NCBI GenBank assembly: GCA_024362935.1
Contig: JANCRA010000004.1
Location: 20,313,621 to 20,377,620 of the forward strand
DNA length: 64,000 bases
Direction: 5' to 3'
DNA from: Setophaga petechia
Lineage: Eukaryota; Chordata; Aves; Passeriformes; Parulidae
A model generated the notes under the pieces. The model had not been told where the DNA came from and searched no databases. It saw only the letters and a list, made by a program, of their open reading frames with translations. Positions 1-10,208 of this stretch are shown in pieces; position 1 is the stretch's first letter, and every line of letters starts with the position of its first letter. The position numbers and the translations under genes were made by a program.

Positions 1-107
1 CTCAAGGCCTTACCTAGCCTGGACTTGAATGCTGCCAGGGATGGGTCATCCACAGTCTCCCTGGGCAAACTCTTGCAGCGTCTCACGTTAAAGACTGTGA
101 ATGACTT
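1..107 (-). mobile_element. CR1 LINE 3'-region fragment, cut by window edge
   Basis: The + strand reads as the reverse complement of the CR1 3' region. It carries the hallmark stretch around CTGCCAGGGATGGGTCATCC and the following CTGGGCAAAC...TGCAGCGTCTCAC, which are close to equivalent stretches in the other minus-strand CR1 copy at 14325-15125. The element continues past the left edge, so its 3' terminal octamers are not seen. It sits beyond the 3' side of the decayed retrovirus and may have inserted into the retrovirus end. The right boundary is approximate, where similarity fades near 107. Confidence 0.75.
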
Positions 108-619
108 AGGCACGGACTCAGCCCAGCAGGGAATCTGAATTGTTTATTTAAAGAAACGATCTGATTTTTCCATCTCTTCCCATAACTCCCTCTTTTTTGT
201 TTTATACAAATGAGAATCATGAAACAAAAAACTTCCCATGAATGGAGACAGTGATTAAACAGATAAAACCTTGAGAAACAACTTAAAATTGTCTAAGACC
301 TTTAATATCACCCAGAGTCTGCAATTGCTGGGGAGTCCCACTTCACAGTGAACACTTGGAGAGCCTTTCCCAGGAATGGGGGTCCAAGATTTTGTAAGAT
401 TAGATCAGTAAGTCAAAGTGACTTGATTACACTTTTTGTGCAGAAATACCTGGGTCTGATGGCTTAATCCTCAGTCCACCAGGGCTCAGGCTTGGCCAAA
501 GACATAAGCCTTGACTGAGAGTTTCCCTAAATTATGTACCAAATTGTATAAAAACTTTATTATTATCATTCAGGAACATGACTTCATAAGAGTTTGTCTT
601 CCCCACAAGTTGATTATGA
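108..619 (-). other. Unresolved 3' flank of the endogenous retrovirus
   Basis: This stretch lies downstream (minus-strand sense) of the integrase remnant. On the minus strand there is a purine run near 190-205 (AAAAAAGAGGGAG) that resembles a polypurine tract, followed by sequence with AATAAA at about 140-150. A 3' LTR would be expected here, but I cannot align it with the putative 5' LTR at 4243-4703. No env-like frame is visible. A partly deleted or diverged 3' LTR is possible but not demonstrated. The + strand 89-codon ORF at 511-780 is a shadow of the integrase end. Confidence 0.35.
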
Positions 620-1395
620 AGCTGGAGTATCCGAGGCTGGTTGGATCGCTCTTGCAGTTACCCATCGTGGACTGGAATCTGTGGAAACACAAGCCCCCCC
701 CACCAGGTTATCAATGGAAAGGGGCCTTCCCATTTTCCATTTTCAAGATTCCTAACAAGTACCTTAACTCTTTTAAGTGAGCCTGTGATTCACTAAATTG
801 TTGTTGGACGGGGGTTTGGTTTTCTTGAATTAGATTTAAAAAATTAAGAACATATAGGGCTTTCTGCATTTTTTCATGGGGGCTATATCCCATTTCTGCA
901 CTCCCTCTTTTTTGGTTTAACAACATGAACTTGAGAGTGCTATGGGCCCATTCAACAATGGCTTGACCTTTAGGGGAATGTGGAATACCTGTGACATGGT
1001 GCACCCGCATGTGCAAATGAAAAACATTGGCCATCCATTTGGATGTATAGACCAGCCCATTATCAGTCTTTATGGATACAGGTACTCTGAGCCCTGCAAA
1101 CACTGACAAAAAACTATGCTGTTGATCTTTTGCACATTCACATCTATGTGCAGAGGCAAAAATGCATGTCAAAAATGTATAAATTGTAACATGAACGTAT
1201 TTCAATTTACCAAGCTCAGGGATATGTGTAACATCAGTCTGCCAGATTTTTAGGCATTAAAGTCCCCTGGAATTAACTCTGAGAGCAGGTAAGTGTGCTA
1301 TGTGTTGACAATCAGCACAGGCTTGCACAATTTGCCGTGCTTGCTCATATCTAAGCTAAACCGTTTTCAAAGAGCTGCTGCACTGTGGTGAAAAA
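620..1395 (-). pseudogene. Retroviral integrase remnant (pol 3' end)
   Basis: The minus strand from about 1395 down encodes the three integrase regions. The N-terminal zinc-binding part has HH near 1387 and a CADC pair near 1310. These are separated by a stop and a frameshift. The catalytic core carries WQTDVTHIPELG near 1235, KTDNGLVYTS near 1060 and SPKGQAIVEWAHS near 970. The three acidic residues of the D,D-35-E triad are therefore all still encoded. The C-terminal tail (PRWVTARAIQPA-like) is reached only after a frameshift near 700. The longest uninterrupted frame is 711-1205. One in-frame stop lies just upstream of WQTD. In a functional virus this enzyme would insert viral DNA into the genome; here it is a relic. 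Confidence 0.88.
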
Positions 1396-1399
1396 ACCC

Positions 1400-1690
1400 A
1401 TGTGACAGACATACCTGAGAAAAAACATCCAGCACAACAGCCCCTGCTAACTGGATCATATTGAAATTTTTCAGAAGCCCTAACCACACCTGCTAATTCT
1501 ACCAGTTGAGAAGAACCATTAACTACTTTCATATCTTATAGCCACTGCCTGTTACTTTGCCACACTGTCACAGACCTACCAGTCTTTCCAGAGCCATATG
1601 TAAACACCATGCAGGCATTGGCAATTGGAATTGGGGAACAGTAAGAACTTTCAAAAAACTTAAGATAAAAATTAGCAAGGAAGCCATCAA
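1400..1690 (-). pseudogene. RNase H remnant (pol)
   Basis: The minus strand near 1500-1540 reads SSQLVELAGVVRASEKF. This fits the retroviral RNase H helix that carries the catalytic glutamate (QLVELAGV). The surrounding residues are frameshifted, and I cannot trace the other acidic residues of the active site. It lies between the RT thumb and the integrase, as expected in pol. Confidence 0.65.
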
Positions 1691-2225
1691 CTCTTCTGCA
1701 AACCTGTCGCACACTCCTGTGTGGTCTGTTCTAATGTTTCTGTTGCTCTGGGTGTCAGGGAGCAAGGGGAAGTAAGTTCAGGGTTCTCTTTCAATAGCTG
1801 GAAAAGGGGGTAGAGTTGTTCAGTTGTAACATCCAATAAAAGGCATAAACAATTAATTGTACCCAAGAGCTTTTGCAAATCACTGAGTGTGGACACTTGA
1901 GATAATGGAAGGCACAGAAAATGCAGATCAAGGGCCATTGTGTTCACAAAGTGGTACAGTAAAAAAAAAAAGCAATCTTTTAAATCAGTAACCATGAAGG
2001 TCCAGAATTCCCATAGGCACAAAAATATTATTGATTTTTTTTTAAGATCTTGTACCAATCACCATGTTCCACTCTTTTTCTGAATAACAAAAACAGGAGA
2101 ATTCCATGAGCTATTTGTGGGAACGATATGGCCAGATTGCAGCTCCTCTTGTACCAGCTGGTGTAACTGTTGCAGCTTTTTCTGAGAAAAGGGCCACTGG
2201 TCAACACAGATAGGACAATCTGTCA
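1687..2225 (-). pseudogene. Reverse transcriptase remnant with catalytic-core deletion
   Basis: The minus strand from about 2220 gives the start of the RT fingers (DQWPFSQKKLQQLHQLVQEE), then HIVPTNSSWNSPVFVIQKKSG and a stop. The frame at 1687-2058 then begins at VQDLKKK and reaches the motif-A region TDLKDCFF. Only about 35 residues later it is already in the thumb/connection (LQKLLGTINCLCLLL...TTEQLYPLFQLL). Class II RTs normally have roughly 110 residues between these points, including the YxDD active site. No YxDD is encoded here. I infer an internal deletion of around 0.25-0.3 kb plus point decay. Confidence 0.88.
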
Positions 2226-2229
2226 TCTG

Positions 2230-2960
2230 AGGGCTGGGACATGCTGCTCAGCAGCGACCCCTTTGGTAAATCAGTTCCCAACATGACACCCCATCGGCTA
2301 AGGCAGTCTCATCCCCACAAAGTAACAGAGAATGGTAGTACATGAGGTTTCACAGTGGCAGTGTGACCTTCAGAGCCCTCTATTGTGACAAAATTTACAC
2401 TGCGCTTCATTACAGAGAGGTCTCCAGTCCTTTAGCAACTTGAGCCAGGGGCCAATGGCTGGGCCATACTGAGTAAGCTGTAAAAGTATAATCAGCACGC
2501 CTATGAAGTATAGCAACAATGTGTAACTTCTTATTTTGATGCCAAAGAGCACATTTGAGAATGGGTCTATGACTGGAAAGTGTGTCCAGATGATCTGCGA
2601 CTGCCCAGTGAAATCAAAGCCACTGTTACATTTAACTCATGGAAAAGGGGCTCTGGAAATAAACAAGTTGAGTAATTTGTGCCTCTTCAGAAATTTGACA
2701 TGGGGTACAGGGGCCCAAACCATTATTTGAATCTCCCCAGTAAATATGAGCCTAGGCAGAACAAAAGAACCCTGCTTTTTTGGTCAAGGCTTGACCAGTC
2801 ACATGTACACTGCACACCCAGCCAAGCAGTCCCCAGACATCTGAAGGCAAACAGTGCACATTGCTGTCCTGAAGAGTCACAGGGACAACAGAGGCCAGGT
2901 CCACACCAGTGTAGCCTCTAGTCCAGCTGGCAAGGCTTTTGTGGGGATGAGTGCAGTGGG
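2230..2960 (-). pseudogene. dUTPase and aspartic protease remnant (pro region)
   Basis: On the minus strand, GYTGVDLASVVPVTLQDS near 2900 followed by EEAQITQLVYFQSPFP near 2660 resembles the start and end of a retroviral dUTPase domain as found in the pro frame of betaretrovirus-like elements. A stop interrupts the middle. Downstream, ADYTFTAYSVWPSHWPLAQV near 2440-2500 marks the protease region. The residues before the AD are HRR in this frame, so the DTG active-site triad is not encoded. Multiple frameshifts are present. The identification rests on order and on motif spacing. dUTPase placement before the protease is typical of this group. Confidence 0.7.
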
Positions 2961-3054
2961 TCTTATTTTGCTCCTACACATGGCTCCCCATGCTCTGCTG
3001 GCGTTTTCCTGGAAGGGCCATAGACGTATCTGGGAGCAGCCCTCCTTCTCTATT

Positions 3055-3180
3055 AAATCAGCATTGTTTTACATGGGGCTGCCCCTTCTGACAATGTGCA
3101 CATGCACCTGAATCCCCGGAATCTCTATTGTTCTGGGGGCATTGATGTCTCATGTGATCTGGCTTCCTGCATGAAAAAGG
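3055..3180 (-). pseudogene. Nucleocapsid zinc-knuckle remnant (gag 3' end)
   Basis: The minus strand encodes two adjacent knuckle-like segments in one frame. One is FSCRKPDHMRHQCP (C-x4-H-x4-C, with the first cysteine of the CCHC set absent). The other is CAHCQKGQPHVKQC, where the expected histidine position is proline and a histidine sits one residue later. The linker is NNRDSGDSGA. This double-knuckle arrangement is characteristic of retroviral nucleocapsid. Both copies have lost a zinc ligand. A stop follows immediately after the second knuckle. Confidence 0.75.
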
Positions 3181-3229
3181 AATACTCAATCTGGAATGAA
3201 TGCTAATTTCGGCGAGAACCTCCAACAGC

Positions 3230-3900
3230 AAAGTGACCGGCAGTGCTGATTCCCTGACAAGCCTTAAGCATTTCTATGACAGTGGGGGCTCGCAGGGGCT
3301 GTAAAACCTTTTGACAGTTGGGGTTTGCATTTTCCACTGGTAACTGCTTCAGTAAAATTTCTCTTGTGGTAAGGTTGTCTATTTGCTTATCTAGGGTGGC
3401 TTTTAACTTATCTAAAAACTTAAAAGGTCCATCAGCTCCCCATCATATATTAACAAATGAGGTTGTAGTGAGACCACCATCCAGTGCTTTACAAAAAGCC
3501 TGCAGAGTGAGCTCTTTTGGCTGCCAAAGTGCTTTTGCAGACAGCCCAGACTGTACCACGGCTGGTGCATTTTGCCCTCCCCCCACCAAGAGCTTCGGCA
3601 CCAGTAGGTCATAAAGCGTGCCCCAAGGGTTGCCATAAATTGGCAAGAGCTTAAACAGTGCACAGCTCTCTCCACTCCAACATCCAGACAGTGAATTGTA
3701 TACTCATCAGCATAATGGGTGCTATTTTCTTTATGTCTTGTGGTGCCAAGTTACATGAGTTCACCAGAGTTTCCAAAAGGTTAGTACTGAAAGAGGTGCT
3801 GATGCCATTGTCTGTGGCTGAGCAATGCAGCTCTTTTATGATGCCACAGGGCAAGATTTCTCATCTAGGTGGTTGGTGGGGCTGGTAGATACCTGGAAAA
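3230..3900 (-). pseudogene. Capsid remnant (gag)
   Basis: Minus-strand frames together cover the capsid. The N-terminal half is in the frame at 3651-3854 (CGIIKELHCSATDNGIS ... NLAPQDIKKIAPIML ... WMLEWRELC). The C-terminal half runs from about 3480 to 3230 and carries the major-homology-region pattern (GADGPFKFLDKL ... LPVENANPNCQKVL). At least two frame changes and internal stops separate them. The 67- and 87-codon frames at 3412-3675 are pieces of the same region. The upstream gag part (3900-4202) is proline/alanine rich, and no matrix domain can be traced. Confidence 0.8.
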
Positions 3901-4010
3901 GTGTGTAATAAATCCTCATCTCCTTCCACAGCAGCTTGTTTTCTCACCGCTGCCCACCAATCAGGGGAGAACATACTGGGCTCCCTTCCCCATGTAAATA
4001 AATTGGGGGA

Positions 4011-4202
4011 TCAGGGGCCACCCTCCAGTTCTCCTCCCACAGCCCCAAGACACATATGCTCATAGTCTTGTGTCTTGTGCAGTGGTGGTGCAGCAGGAGC
4101 AGGCAGGGCAGGGGCAGGTGGGGCAGGAGTGGGCACGTGAGGAGCCGATGCGGGATGACAGGTTATCAAAGAATTCCTTTGGAAGAAGTCTTGAGGAAAC
4201 AT
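4011..4202 (-). pseudogene. Proline/alanine-rich gag segment
   Basis: The 63-codon minus-strand frame begins with an ATG only about 40 bp inside the LTR edge. It becomes rich in Pro and Ala (PAPPAPALPAPAAPP), like the spacer between matrix and capsid in many gag proteins. A matrix domain of normal size cannot fit between this segment and the LTR, which suggests a deletion of leader and matrix. The assignment rests on position and composition only. Confidence 0.5.
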
Positions 4203-4242
4203 GACATGATCTGAAGATCATGCTGCTAAATAGGGAGCCAAA

Positions 4243-4703
4243 TGTTAAATCAAAGACAGAAATGAATATATTAATATTATACTTTGAATTTTAGTAGTTA
4301 GTTATGGGATGAGGGTCCATAGTGATGTAGAGTTCTCAGACAGGTGGAAAGGAGCCCCTTTATTGCAAATCTCAGCCTTTTTAAGCAATTAGTTATCAGC
4401 TACATAGTTTTAAAGCACAACAAACATAATCCAACCAACCACCATACACCACAATGTGAACACATGATGGTTATATAACATGTTTTTCTGCCCCAAATTC
4501 ATCTGAGACTCTTTCCTATAGTCCTTTTCCACTTAGCTGAAGTAACAGGCCTAAGCCGTGATTTTACAAGGCCTCTTTTTTATAAAGCTTTTCTTATCAG
4601 TAACAGTTAGAAACCTTCATTGTTTCCAGTATTTCATCTTAACACTGGAAGGGTTAACCTGAAACTGAAATTATAAATTTGTTTTATGAAAAGATTAGTA
4701 ACA
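4243..4703 (-). mobile_element. Putative 5' LTR of the class II endogenous retrovirus
   Basis: Read on the minus strand, the segment starts TGTTACTAATC and ends TTTGATTTAACA, i.e. TG...CA termini. It contains a TATAAA-like box (complement of 4579-4584) and an AATAAA polyadenylation signal (complement of 4359-4364), in correct order and spacing for U3-R-U5. Immediately inside the element the minus strand reads TTTGGCTCCC, a TGG start as expected for a primer-binding site, although the rest is diverged. The outer (4703) boundary is the least certain. The partner target-site copy would lie beyond the missing 3' LTR, so it cannot be checked here. Confidence 0.6.
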
Positions 4704-7453
4704 GTCATGAATAACCTCCTGATTGTTTTTCCCTAATTTGAAAATTATCTTGATTGATGAAGACAAGCATACAAGCAAGATGATTTTGTTTAATTGAGGA
4801 GTAAATCATAAAGTGGTATAAGATAGGAATAAGCACAGGGACAAAACTAATATTCAAATTAGAGGATACAAAACAAATACTGTAGTTTGAAGTTCCTCAA
4901 ATAGTCTTTTAGTCTGGCATACTGAGGAAGCAACATGTTGAAACTACAAACTGCTCTAGAGGGCTTAGGGCCAGCTTAATATCCAGCATGAATGCATCTT
5001 TCCGAGTCTTATTCAACTCCAATTCTCTTTTGTTACACGTAAGAACCATTCTTCTCTCACTATTCTTAATTTGCTCTGTCCCCCACCCAATTACATTTCT
5101 TGAAATGATACTTCCTTTTCCTAGATCCTTGCCCAAGAATTGATAAATGAAGTGAACATTAACTGAGGGTTGTAGCTCAACAGAAGTCAGTTTGGCTTCA
5201 AGTCAACTTCCCTTGGCAAACTATGGAAATATATAATGCTTACTCCCAGAGAATATTTTTGCCATTTTCAGGGCATGTATTTGAAATTCAGCTGTTCATT
5301 TTCCCCTAAGGTTTTCTCTCTTAACATTACAAAAGGGAGGGGAAAAAGAGCTAGAGATGAAAGCTTGGACTGTAGATGTACAGCAGTAGGAAGACACCAT
5401 CCAGGCTGTGGATAAAAATGAGCCTAGATTTTTTTTTTTTGTGGAATAATAGGATGCGATGAATGTTATATGGCAAGTCGGCTCGAAGTATTTATGCTTT
5501 CTATGTACCAGTTGCTTTGTTCTTTCGGAAGATGTTAACGTTTACTAAACAACCAATGAGAAGATGCTTCAGGTGTTGACAAGACTAGTGTTCATCGGGA
5601 TTACTGTTCTCTCAACCAGGAAGAGTGAATTCTGATTTTGAAAATCCTTGCGTATAAATTCTGTTACTTAACACAATACAGCAATTATATTTCTATGGTA
5701 TTTTATATAATCCTATATATTAATATAATTCTGTGTGGCTAATAATAAGATACGTTGATATGAGGTAATATAATTAATAATACAATATAATATATTATGA
5801 TAACTAATAATTAGTATATTTCTATCCAAAAGGCCAGAGTCTGCTACAGTGCAAGCACATCTCAAGCAAGAGTGGTGCCACTAGCCATACAAGACTTTAG
5901 CCCTTGAACTTGACATAATGATGATGAGATTAGGCCTTTGGATCAGGTATTTAGATCACAATGATGTTGAGATCAGGTATTATTGTGTTCAGAGACTCCT
6001 TTGCAATACTTCAGTTACAGCAAGAGCTAAACACATGGACTGAAACCATGCCCAGTCTTCCTCAAAGCTGAGGGCTGCCTTGCAGAGTTCAGGTGTAGCC
6101 AGTCCCTATGCAACTTTGAAGTGTTGTTAATCAGTTAATTTGTGCTGGTCCCACAATTAGAAGTTAGAAAACACAGAGCATGATGGTAAGAAGAATTGGT
6201 CTGTTTCTCTTCATAAAATTGAGAAACACCTGCGTCTACCTGCTCTCAAATATGAGTGAATATTAATGAAATTATGCAGAGAAAGATTAATGCATAACTC
6301 TAGAAGTGTTGTTGCCTTTGTATTCTTTTCCACAAAATCTTACTTATCTGTTTTGTCACTAGAGGACTTGGTGAAATCTTTCAAGATCTGGATATTTTCC
6401 TTAAGAAAAATTGTTTTTTCTTATAGACTTTCTTTTTCTTTTACATGTTCTATGGAAAAATGTTTTAGAAAAATAAATACTACAAAACTGAGAATTAAGT
6501 TGATAAATCAGATTTTTAAAATGGAGCAAAAATATAGAAATATTTACAAATATTGTTGACTTATGTGAGAAGAAAGAAGCAAAGAATACAGGACTACTCT
6601 AGAATGCCCTTTCTTTAAAATGAAAGTCACTTTTTTACCATTTTCCTGTGCAATAGGAATCTTATGCAGGAGCCAAGTCACCATCATTATTCTGTCCTGA
6701 GGTTATAACATACTTCAGAAGTCTTCCACAGTTCTTGTCAATATGGAAGGGTTGACAAGAGTTAATCATTCAGGTATTTTGTAAGTTCTATCAAACAGCC
6801 CATAGGACTGACTAGAAATTAATTGTCATTTGAAAATTTCTTATGCTATGACCTGTGTCTAAAAGCCAGGGAAAAAAGGCAAACCAAATATTATTTTCCT
6901 TCCTTTTTTCATTTTTGTCTCTTATTTAGTCATTATAACTGAACATTAATAAGATACTTGACAAATCAATGCCATCCGACATTCTAAATAAAGATATTTT
7001 GGCCATTTGATTCACTGTAGTCTGTTAAGTGCTTTAATTTGAGGGGGAAAAAAGAAAAATATGCATTAATATCTAGAAAAAATACTTTGTACTTCTGACT
7101 GTGAATTGCAGTTTAAATAAGAAAATTATTTTTCTTTTTATTGAAAACATACTTTTAGGAGAATGTGTGCTTGAAATTGTACCATGCTAATCTGTTGTCA
7201 CAGAATGTTTTGAGTATTTTATATGCACCTTTCTTTAATGTCTTTGGGGCGTTTTCCGTATGTTTCTTGCTTTCTGTGTATTTCTTTGACAACAGACATT
7301 TCAGGAATTCCATTTCCACTTTGTTTGTTTTGTTTGTTTTGATTTGTTTGCCAAGACTACTCCATGTGGTTTTATTTAGCAGTCATATTACCCATCCATA
7401 TAACTGAACATGGCTTCTTCTCTTTGCTGATGAGCATGTGAACTCCAGACTAT
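4704..7453. other. AT-rich non-genic DNA, no recognised element
   Basis: No conserved frame or repeat family is recognised here. The segment includes a strongly AT-rich low-complexity patch at about 5690-5825 (TATA/TAATA-type) and a TTTG-rich patch near 7318-7350. The ORFs at 4909-5136, 6266-6559 and 7165-7407 have lengths and compositions expected by chance and show no domain signature. Confidence 0.6.
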
Positions 7454-8747
7454 TGTGGTGGTTTGACCGGAAATGGGACATCTGGGATATGCTGTTTATG
7501 CTGTGGTCACCAATAGGTATTCAGATTTTAATATTGGCACCTGGTTTGGCCACTGGAGCATTGGATCCGCCTCTGAGAACACTCAGTTAAAAACAGGGCT
7601 CTCCACCCTGGGAGTCTTTCTGGTTCCGGTGAAGGAGCAGGTGGGGCCTTCCCCCGCCCGGAGTCTGCTGTGGGGCAGGGCAGGGGAAAAGCCACGCGGC
7701 CCGGGAGAGGTAGGCCTGACCCTGAGGGGTGGAAGGGTGGAAGAACGAAGTACCGGCAAGCACCGAGCAGCCCGTTTCTTCCACCCTCCCCCTCACCTTT
7801 GGAGACATGGAGAGAATGCAGCCTGTGCTTGAGACTGTGTTACCTTGAAACTTGATATCATGTGCCGCCAGCCGGCAGCAGGGCTGGGGAGGAGAAGCGG
7901 GGCGCAGCAAGAAGGTGTCAGGCCGCTGTGGGAGTCTCCGGGCTGTCAGAGCCCAAGCTTTTAAGCCTTTTTTGGACAATGAAAACCTTACAAAACATTA
8001 ACCCTTCCTAGAAGAGATATAAGAGTAGAGGATGAAGGAGGAGATGGGCCAGTGATGAAGTCTGGCAAGTTAGAGATGTTGGAGGAATGGAGAAGATGGA
8101 GTGGCATTTTTGCTGGACTCTTTTTTTAGCCATGGACTGTTTCCTTGTGATACAGAGACTGCATTCCAGGGGGAAGCAAGGGCTCAGAGCCAAGAGAGTT
8201 TGGTGTTGAGACCCCTCGGCCCCAGGGGGTGTAAAAGAAATGGGGGGGACAGAGGTCCCAGAGATGAGACTGTGCTCTGTTTGGAACGGGACAAGGCATC
8301 CTTAAAAAGACCACACTCGAGCAGCCTTGCCCATGCTGGTGGTGAGAGTACCGGGCATGGAAGGAAAATGTCACAAGGGCAAAAGATCTCCGGGTGGTGC
8401 TACGTGTGACAGGCAGCCCATGGCACAAGGGAGGACTCCTACTCTTGATGAACTGAGGATTTGATTATCTAAAGGGTGGTTGCTGGACCAAGAGTTGGTG
8501 ATTTGGGAAATAGAAATGTGTTGGGAATTTGTTGGGGGCTGGAGGGGGAGTGTTTCTGTGCAGTTTTCATTTTCCTTGTGTTTTTTTTCCCTCTTAGTAG
8601 TTTAGTTTTTGTAGTTTAGTTAATAAAGGTTTTTTCCTTTCCTCTAAGGCCTGCTTTGCCTATTCCGGGTACCACCTCACAGCAGACACCAGAGAGAGAT
8701 GTTCTCATGGGGGGCACTGGCATTGTGCCATTGTCAAAACCATGACA
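7454..8747 (+). mobile_element. Solo LTR, ERVL-like, with ACTAT target-site duplication
   Basis: The element begins TGTGGTGGTTTGACC and ends TGTCAAAACCATGACA, so the termini are TG...CA and partly inverted (GGTTTGACC against TCAAAACCA). ACTAT directly precedes it (7449-7453) and directly follows it (8748-8752), a perfect 5-bp target-site duplication. A polyadenylation signal AATAAA lies at 8622-8627, followed by a T-rich stretch and the GCCTGCTTTGCC...CACCTCACA region familiar from avian LTRs of this group. Length is 1294 bp. No internal retroviral coding sequence is seen, so this is a solo LTR left by recombination. The ORFs of 60-130 codons on both strands (7473-8428) are shadows. Its 7560-7940 part is notably GC- and CpG-rich compared with the surroundings. 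Confidence 0.9.
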
Positions 8748-8752
8748 ACTAT

Positions 8753-10033
8753 CAGTTAATTTTCCTTATTGAAAGGGAAAACTGTTTGCTGCATTAAAAA
8801 TTTAATTCCTAACCCTATTGCTGAAGTAACAGTACTGTTCTGTTTCTGAAGACTGGTGGGTCCTGGGTAACAGGCTTTCTCTGCTTCCACCCATTTCTTA
8901 AAATGGGCAAACAAGTTTGGTGGAGAGCAGCTTATGCCATCTATATTCACATTATGCTCAGCTACCTAATGAAGTAATCTTGCAGGCAAACCCCAGAGCT
9001 GCTGGTGACAGAACAACTTTCTGTGTGAAAAAGATATGCATTATCACTGTGTCATGTGACTGTAGCAAGTGAGAGATTTATCTGCCTTTAGTAGAGTAAT
9101 GCTTCAATCAGCTTTAATTCCCACTCCCCATTTCTTCTTTTTTTTTGTATAGAGAAATTATGCATTTCATAATGCTTTGGAAAAAGAGTCACAAGGTGTG
9201 CTGACGGCCTCCTAAATGTGTGCATTGTTGGACTTTACAGTCCGGCTGTAAAGAGAACCCTGTACAGCTCTTAGTGCTTCGAGCATAGCTCTTGAAAGAA
9301 AATACTTCTATTCAGCTGTGGATGGACTTCCCTGGAAACTCCTACAGGGTTCTGCTGGCACTCCTGTCACATGATGCTGCTTGCAGACATTTTCATCTTG
9401 GTGTTAACATTAATTGTAAAATTGAGGAAGTTTATAGAACATAGAGGAACACTTCCTATGTTCTCACTGAGCAATAGACTCAGGAGCAAAACTCTGGCCT
9501 GCTGGAAGTTCCTGGGAAAATTCTCAGTTCATTGCATTGTCAATGTATAGATTTTATCCACTGAGAGCTGTGGTAACTTTGCATAACTGGGTTGATTTTT
9601 GCCTTCCCAATTTAGCAGAAAGCTCAGATAACATTATAAAGTTATTTTCCTTCTGCAGATCACAAAGCACTTTCCCGTATGAGTAATTATTTATGTATTG
9701 ACCAGTAAAATGACTACTCCATGTTCACAAATCAGGCAACGCAAACAAACAAAGAAAAGGTATTGATTAACATTGCTCTAGTCAAAAAAACAAACCAAAC
9801 CAACTGGCATCAAAATACCTCATTACAAGAAACTCAAAACTTCCTGACTGAACCTCTGTTTCTGCTGACTCATACCATCAGTTCTTATGCTTTATAATTG
9901 CCAAATTTTCATCATTCTTCACTCTTAATAAGTAGGCTCAAGAGGACGGAGGGACAAAATGAAAAGACATATTAAAAAAACCCTAAAATTAAGGACCTAG
10001 ATCAGCACTGGAATTCTTAATTGTAATATATTT
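8753..10033. other. Non-genic DNA, no recognised element
   Basis: No gene, LTR or LINE signature is seen. The 64-codon minus-strand ORF at 8756-8950 is without recognisable domains and begins right at the edge of the LTR insertion. Confidence 0.55.
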
Positions 10034-10208
10034 ACAGGCTCCCCAGAGAAGTAGTCACAGCAGCAGCCTGACAGAGTTGAAGAAGCATTTGAACAATACT
10101 CTCAGGCACATGGTGTGACCTTGGGGATGGTTCTGTGAAGGGATAGAAGCTGGGCTTGATGATCATTGTGAGTGCCTTCCAACTCAGCATGTTCTGTGAT
10201 TCTGTGAT
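10034..10208 (+). mobile_element. CR1 LINE 3' end (5'-truncated)
   Basis: The sequence runs CAGGCTCCCCAGAGAAGTAG ... CTCAGGCACATGGTGTGACC ... GCCTTCCAACTCAGCATG and ends with TTCTGTGATTCTGTGAT. That is the CR1 3' untranslated end with two copies of the terminal octamer. Only about 175 bp remain, typical of heavily 5'-truncated CR1 copies. The 61-codon minus-strand ORF over the same span is a shadow. Confidence 0.9.

Larger units (their letters stand above)
620..4703 (-). mobile_element. Decayed class II (betaretrovirus-like) endogenous retrovirus
   Basis: Minus-strand fragments occur in the order LTR, leader, proline-rich gag, capsid, nucleocapsid knuckles, dUTPase/protease, RT, RNase H and integrase. 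This is the gag-pro-pol order of class II avian endogenous retroviruses. Internal sequence between the LTR and the integrase end is only about 3.6 kb, so large parts are missing: matrix, the RT core and env. Many stops and frameshifts show it is non-coding. Its antiquity is supported by loss of several catalytic or metal-binding residues. The + strand ORFs across 1557-3888 are shadows. The element lies more than 50 kb upstream of the only host exon and in the opposite orientation to it. Confidence 0.9.

Noticed and set aside
108..619. Definite 3' LTR of the class II provirus
   Set aside because: A purine run and AATAAA are present, but I could not match the sequence to the putative 5' LTR or find TG...CA ends with a duplication.
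7473..8428. ORFs of 60-130 codons on both strands
   Set aside because: They lie wholly inside the solo LTR, which is non-coding.
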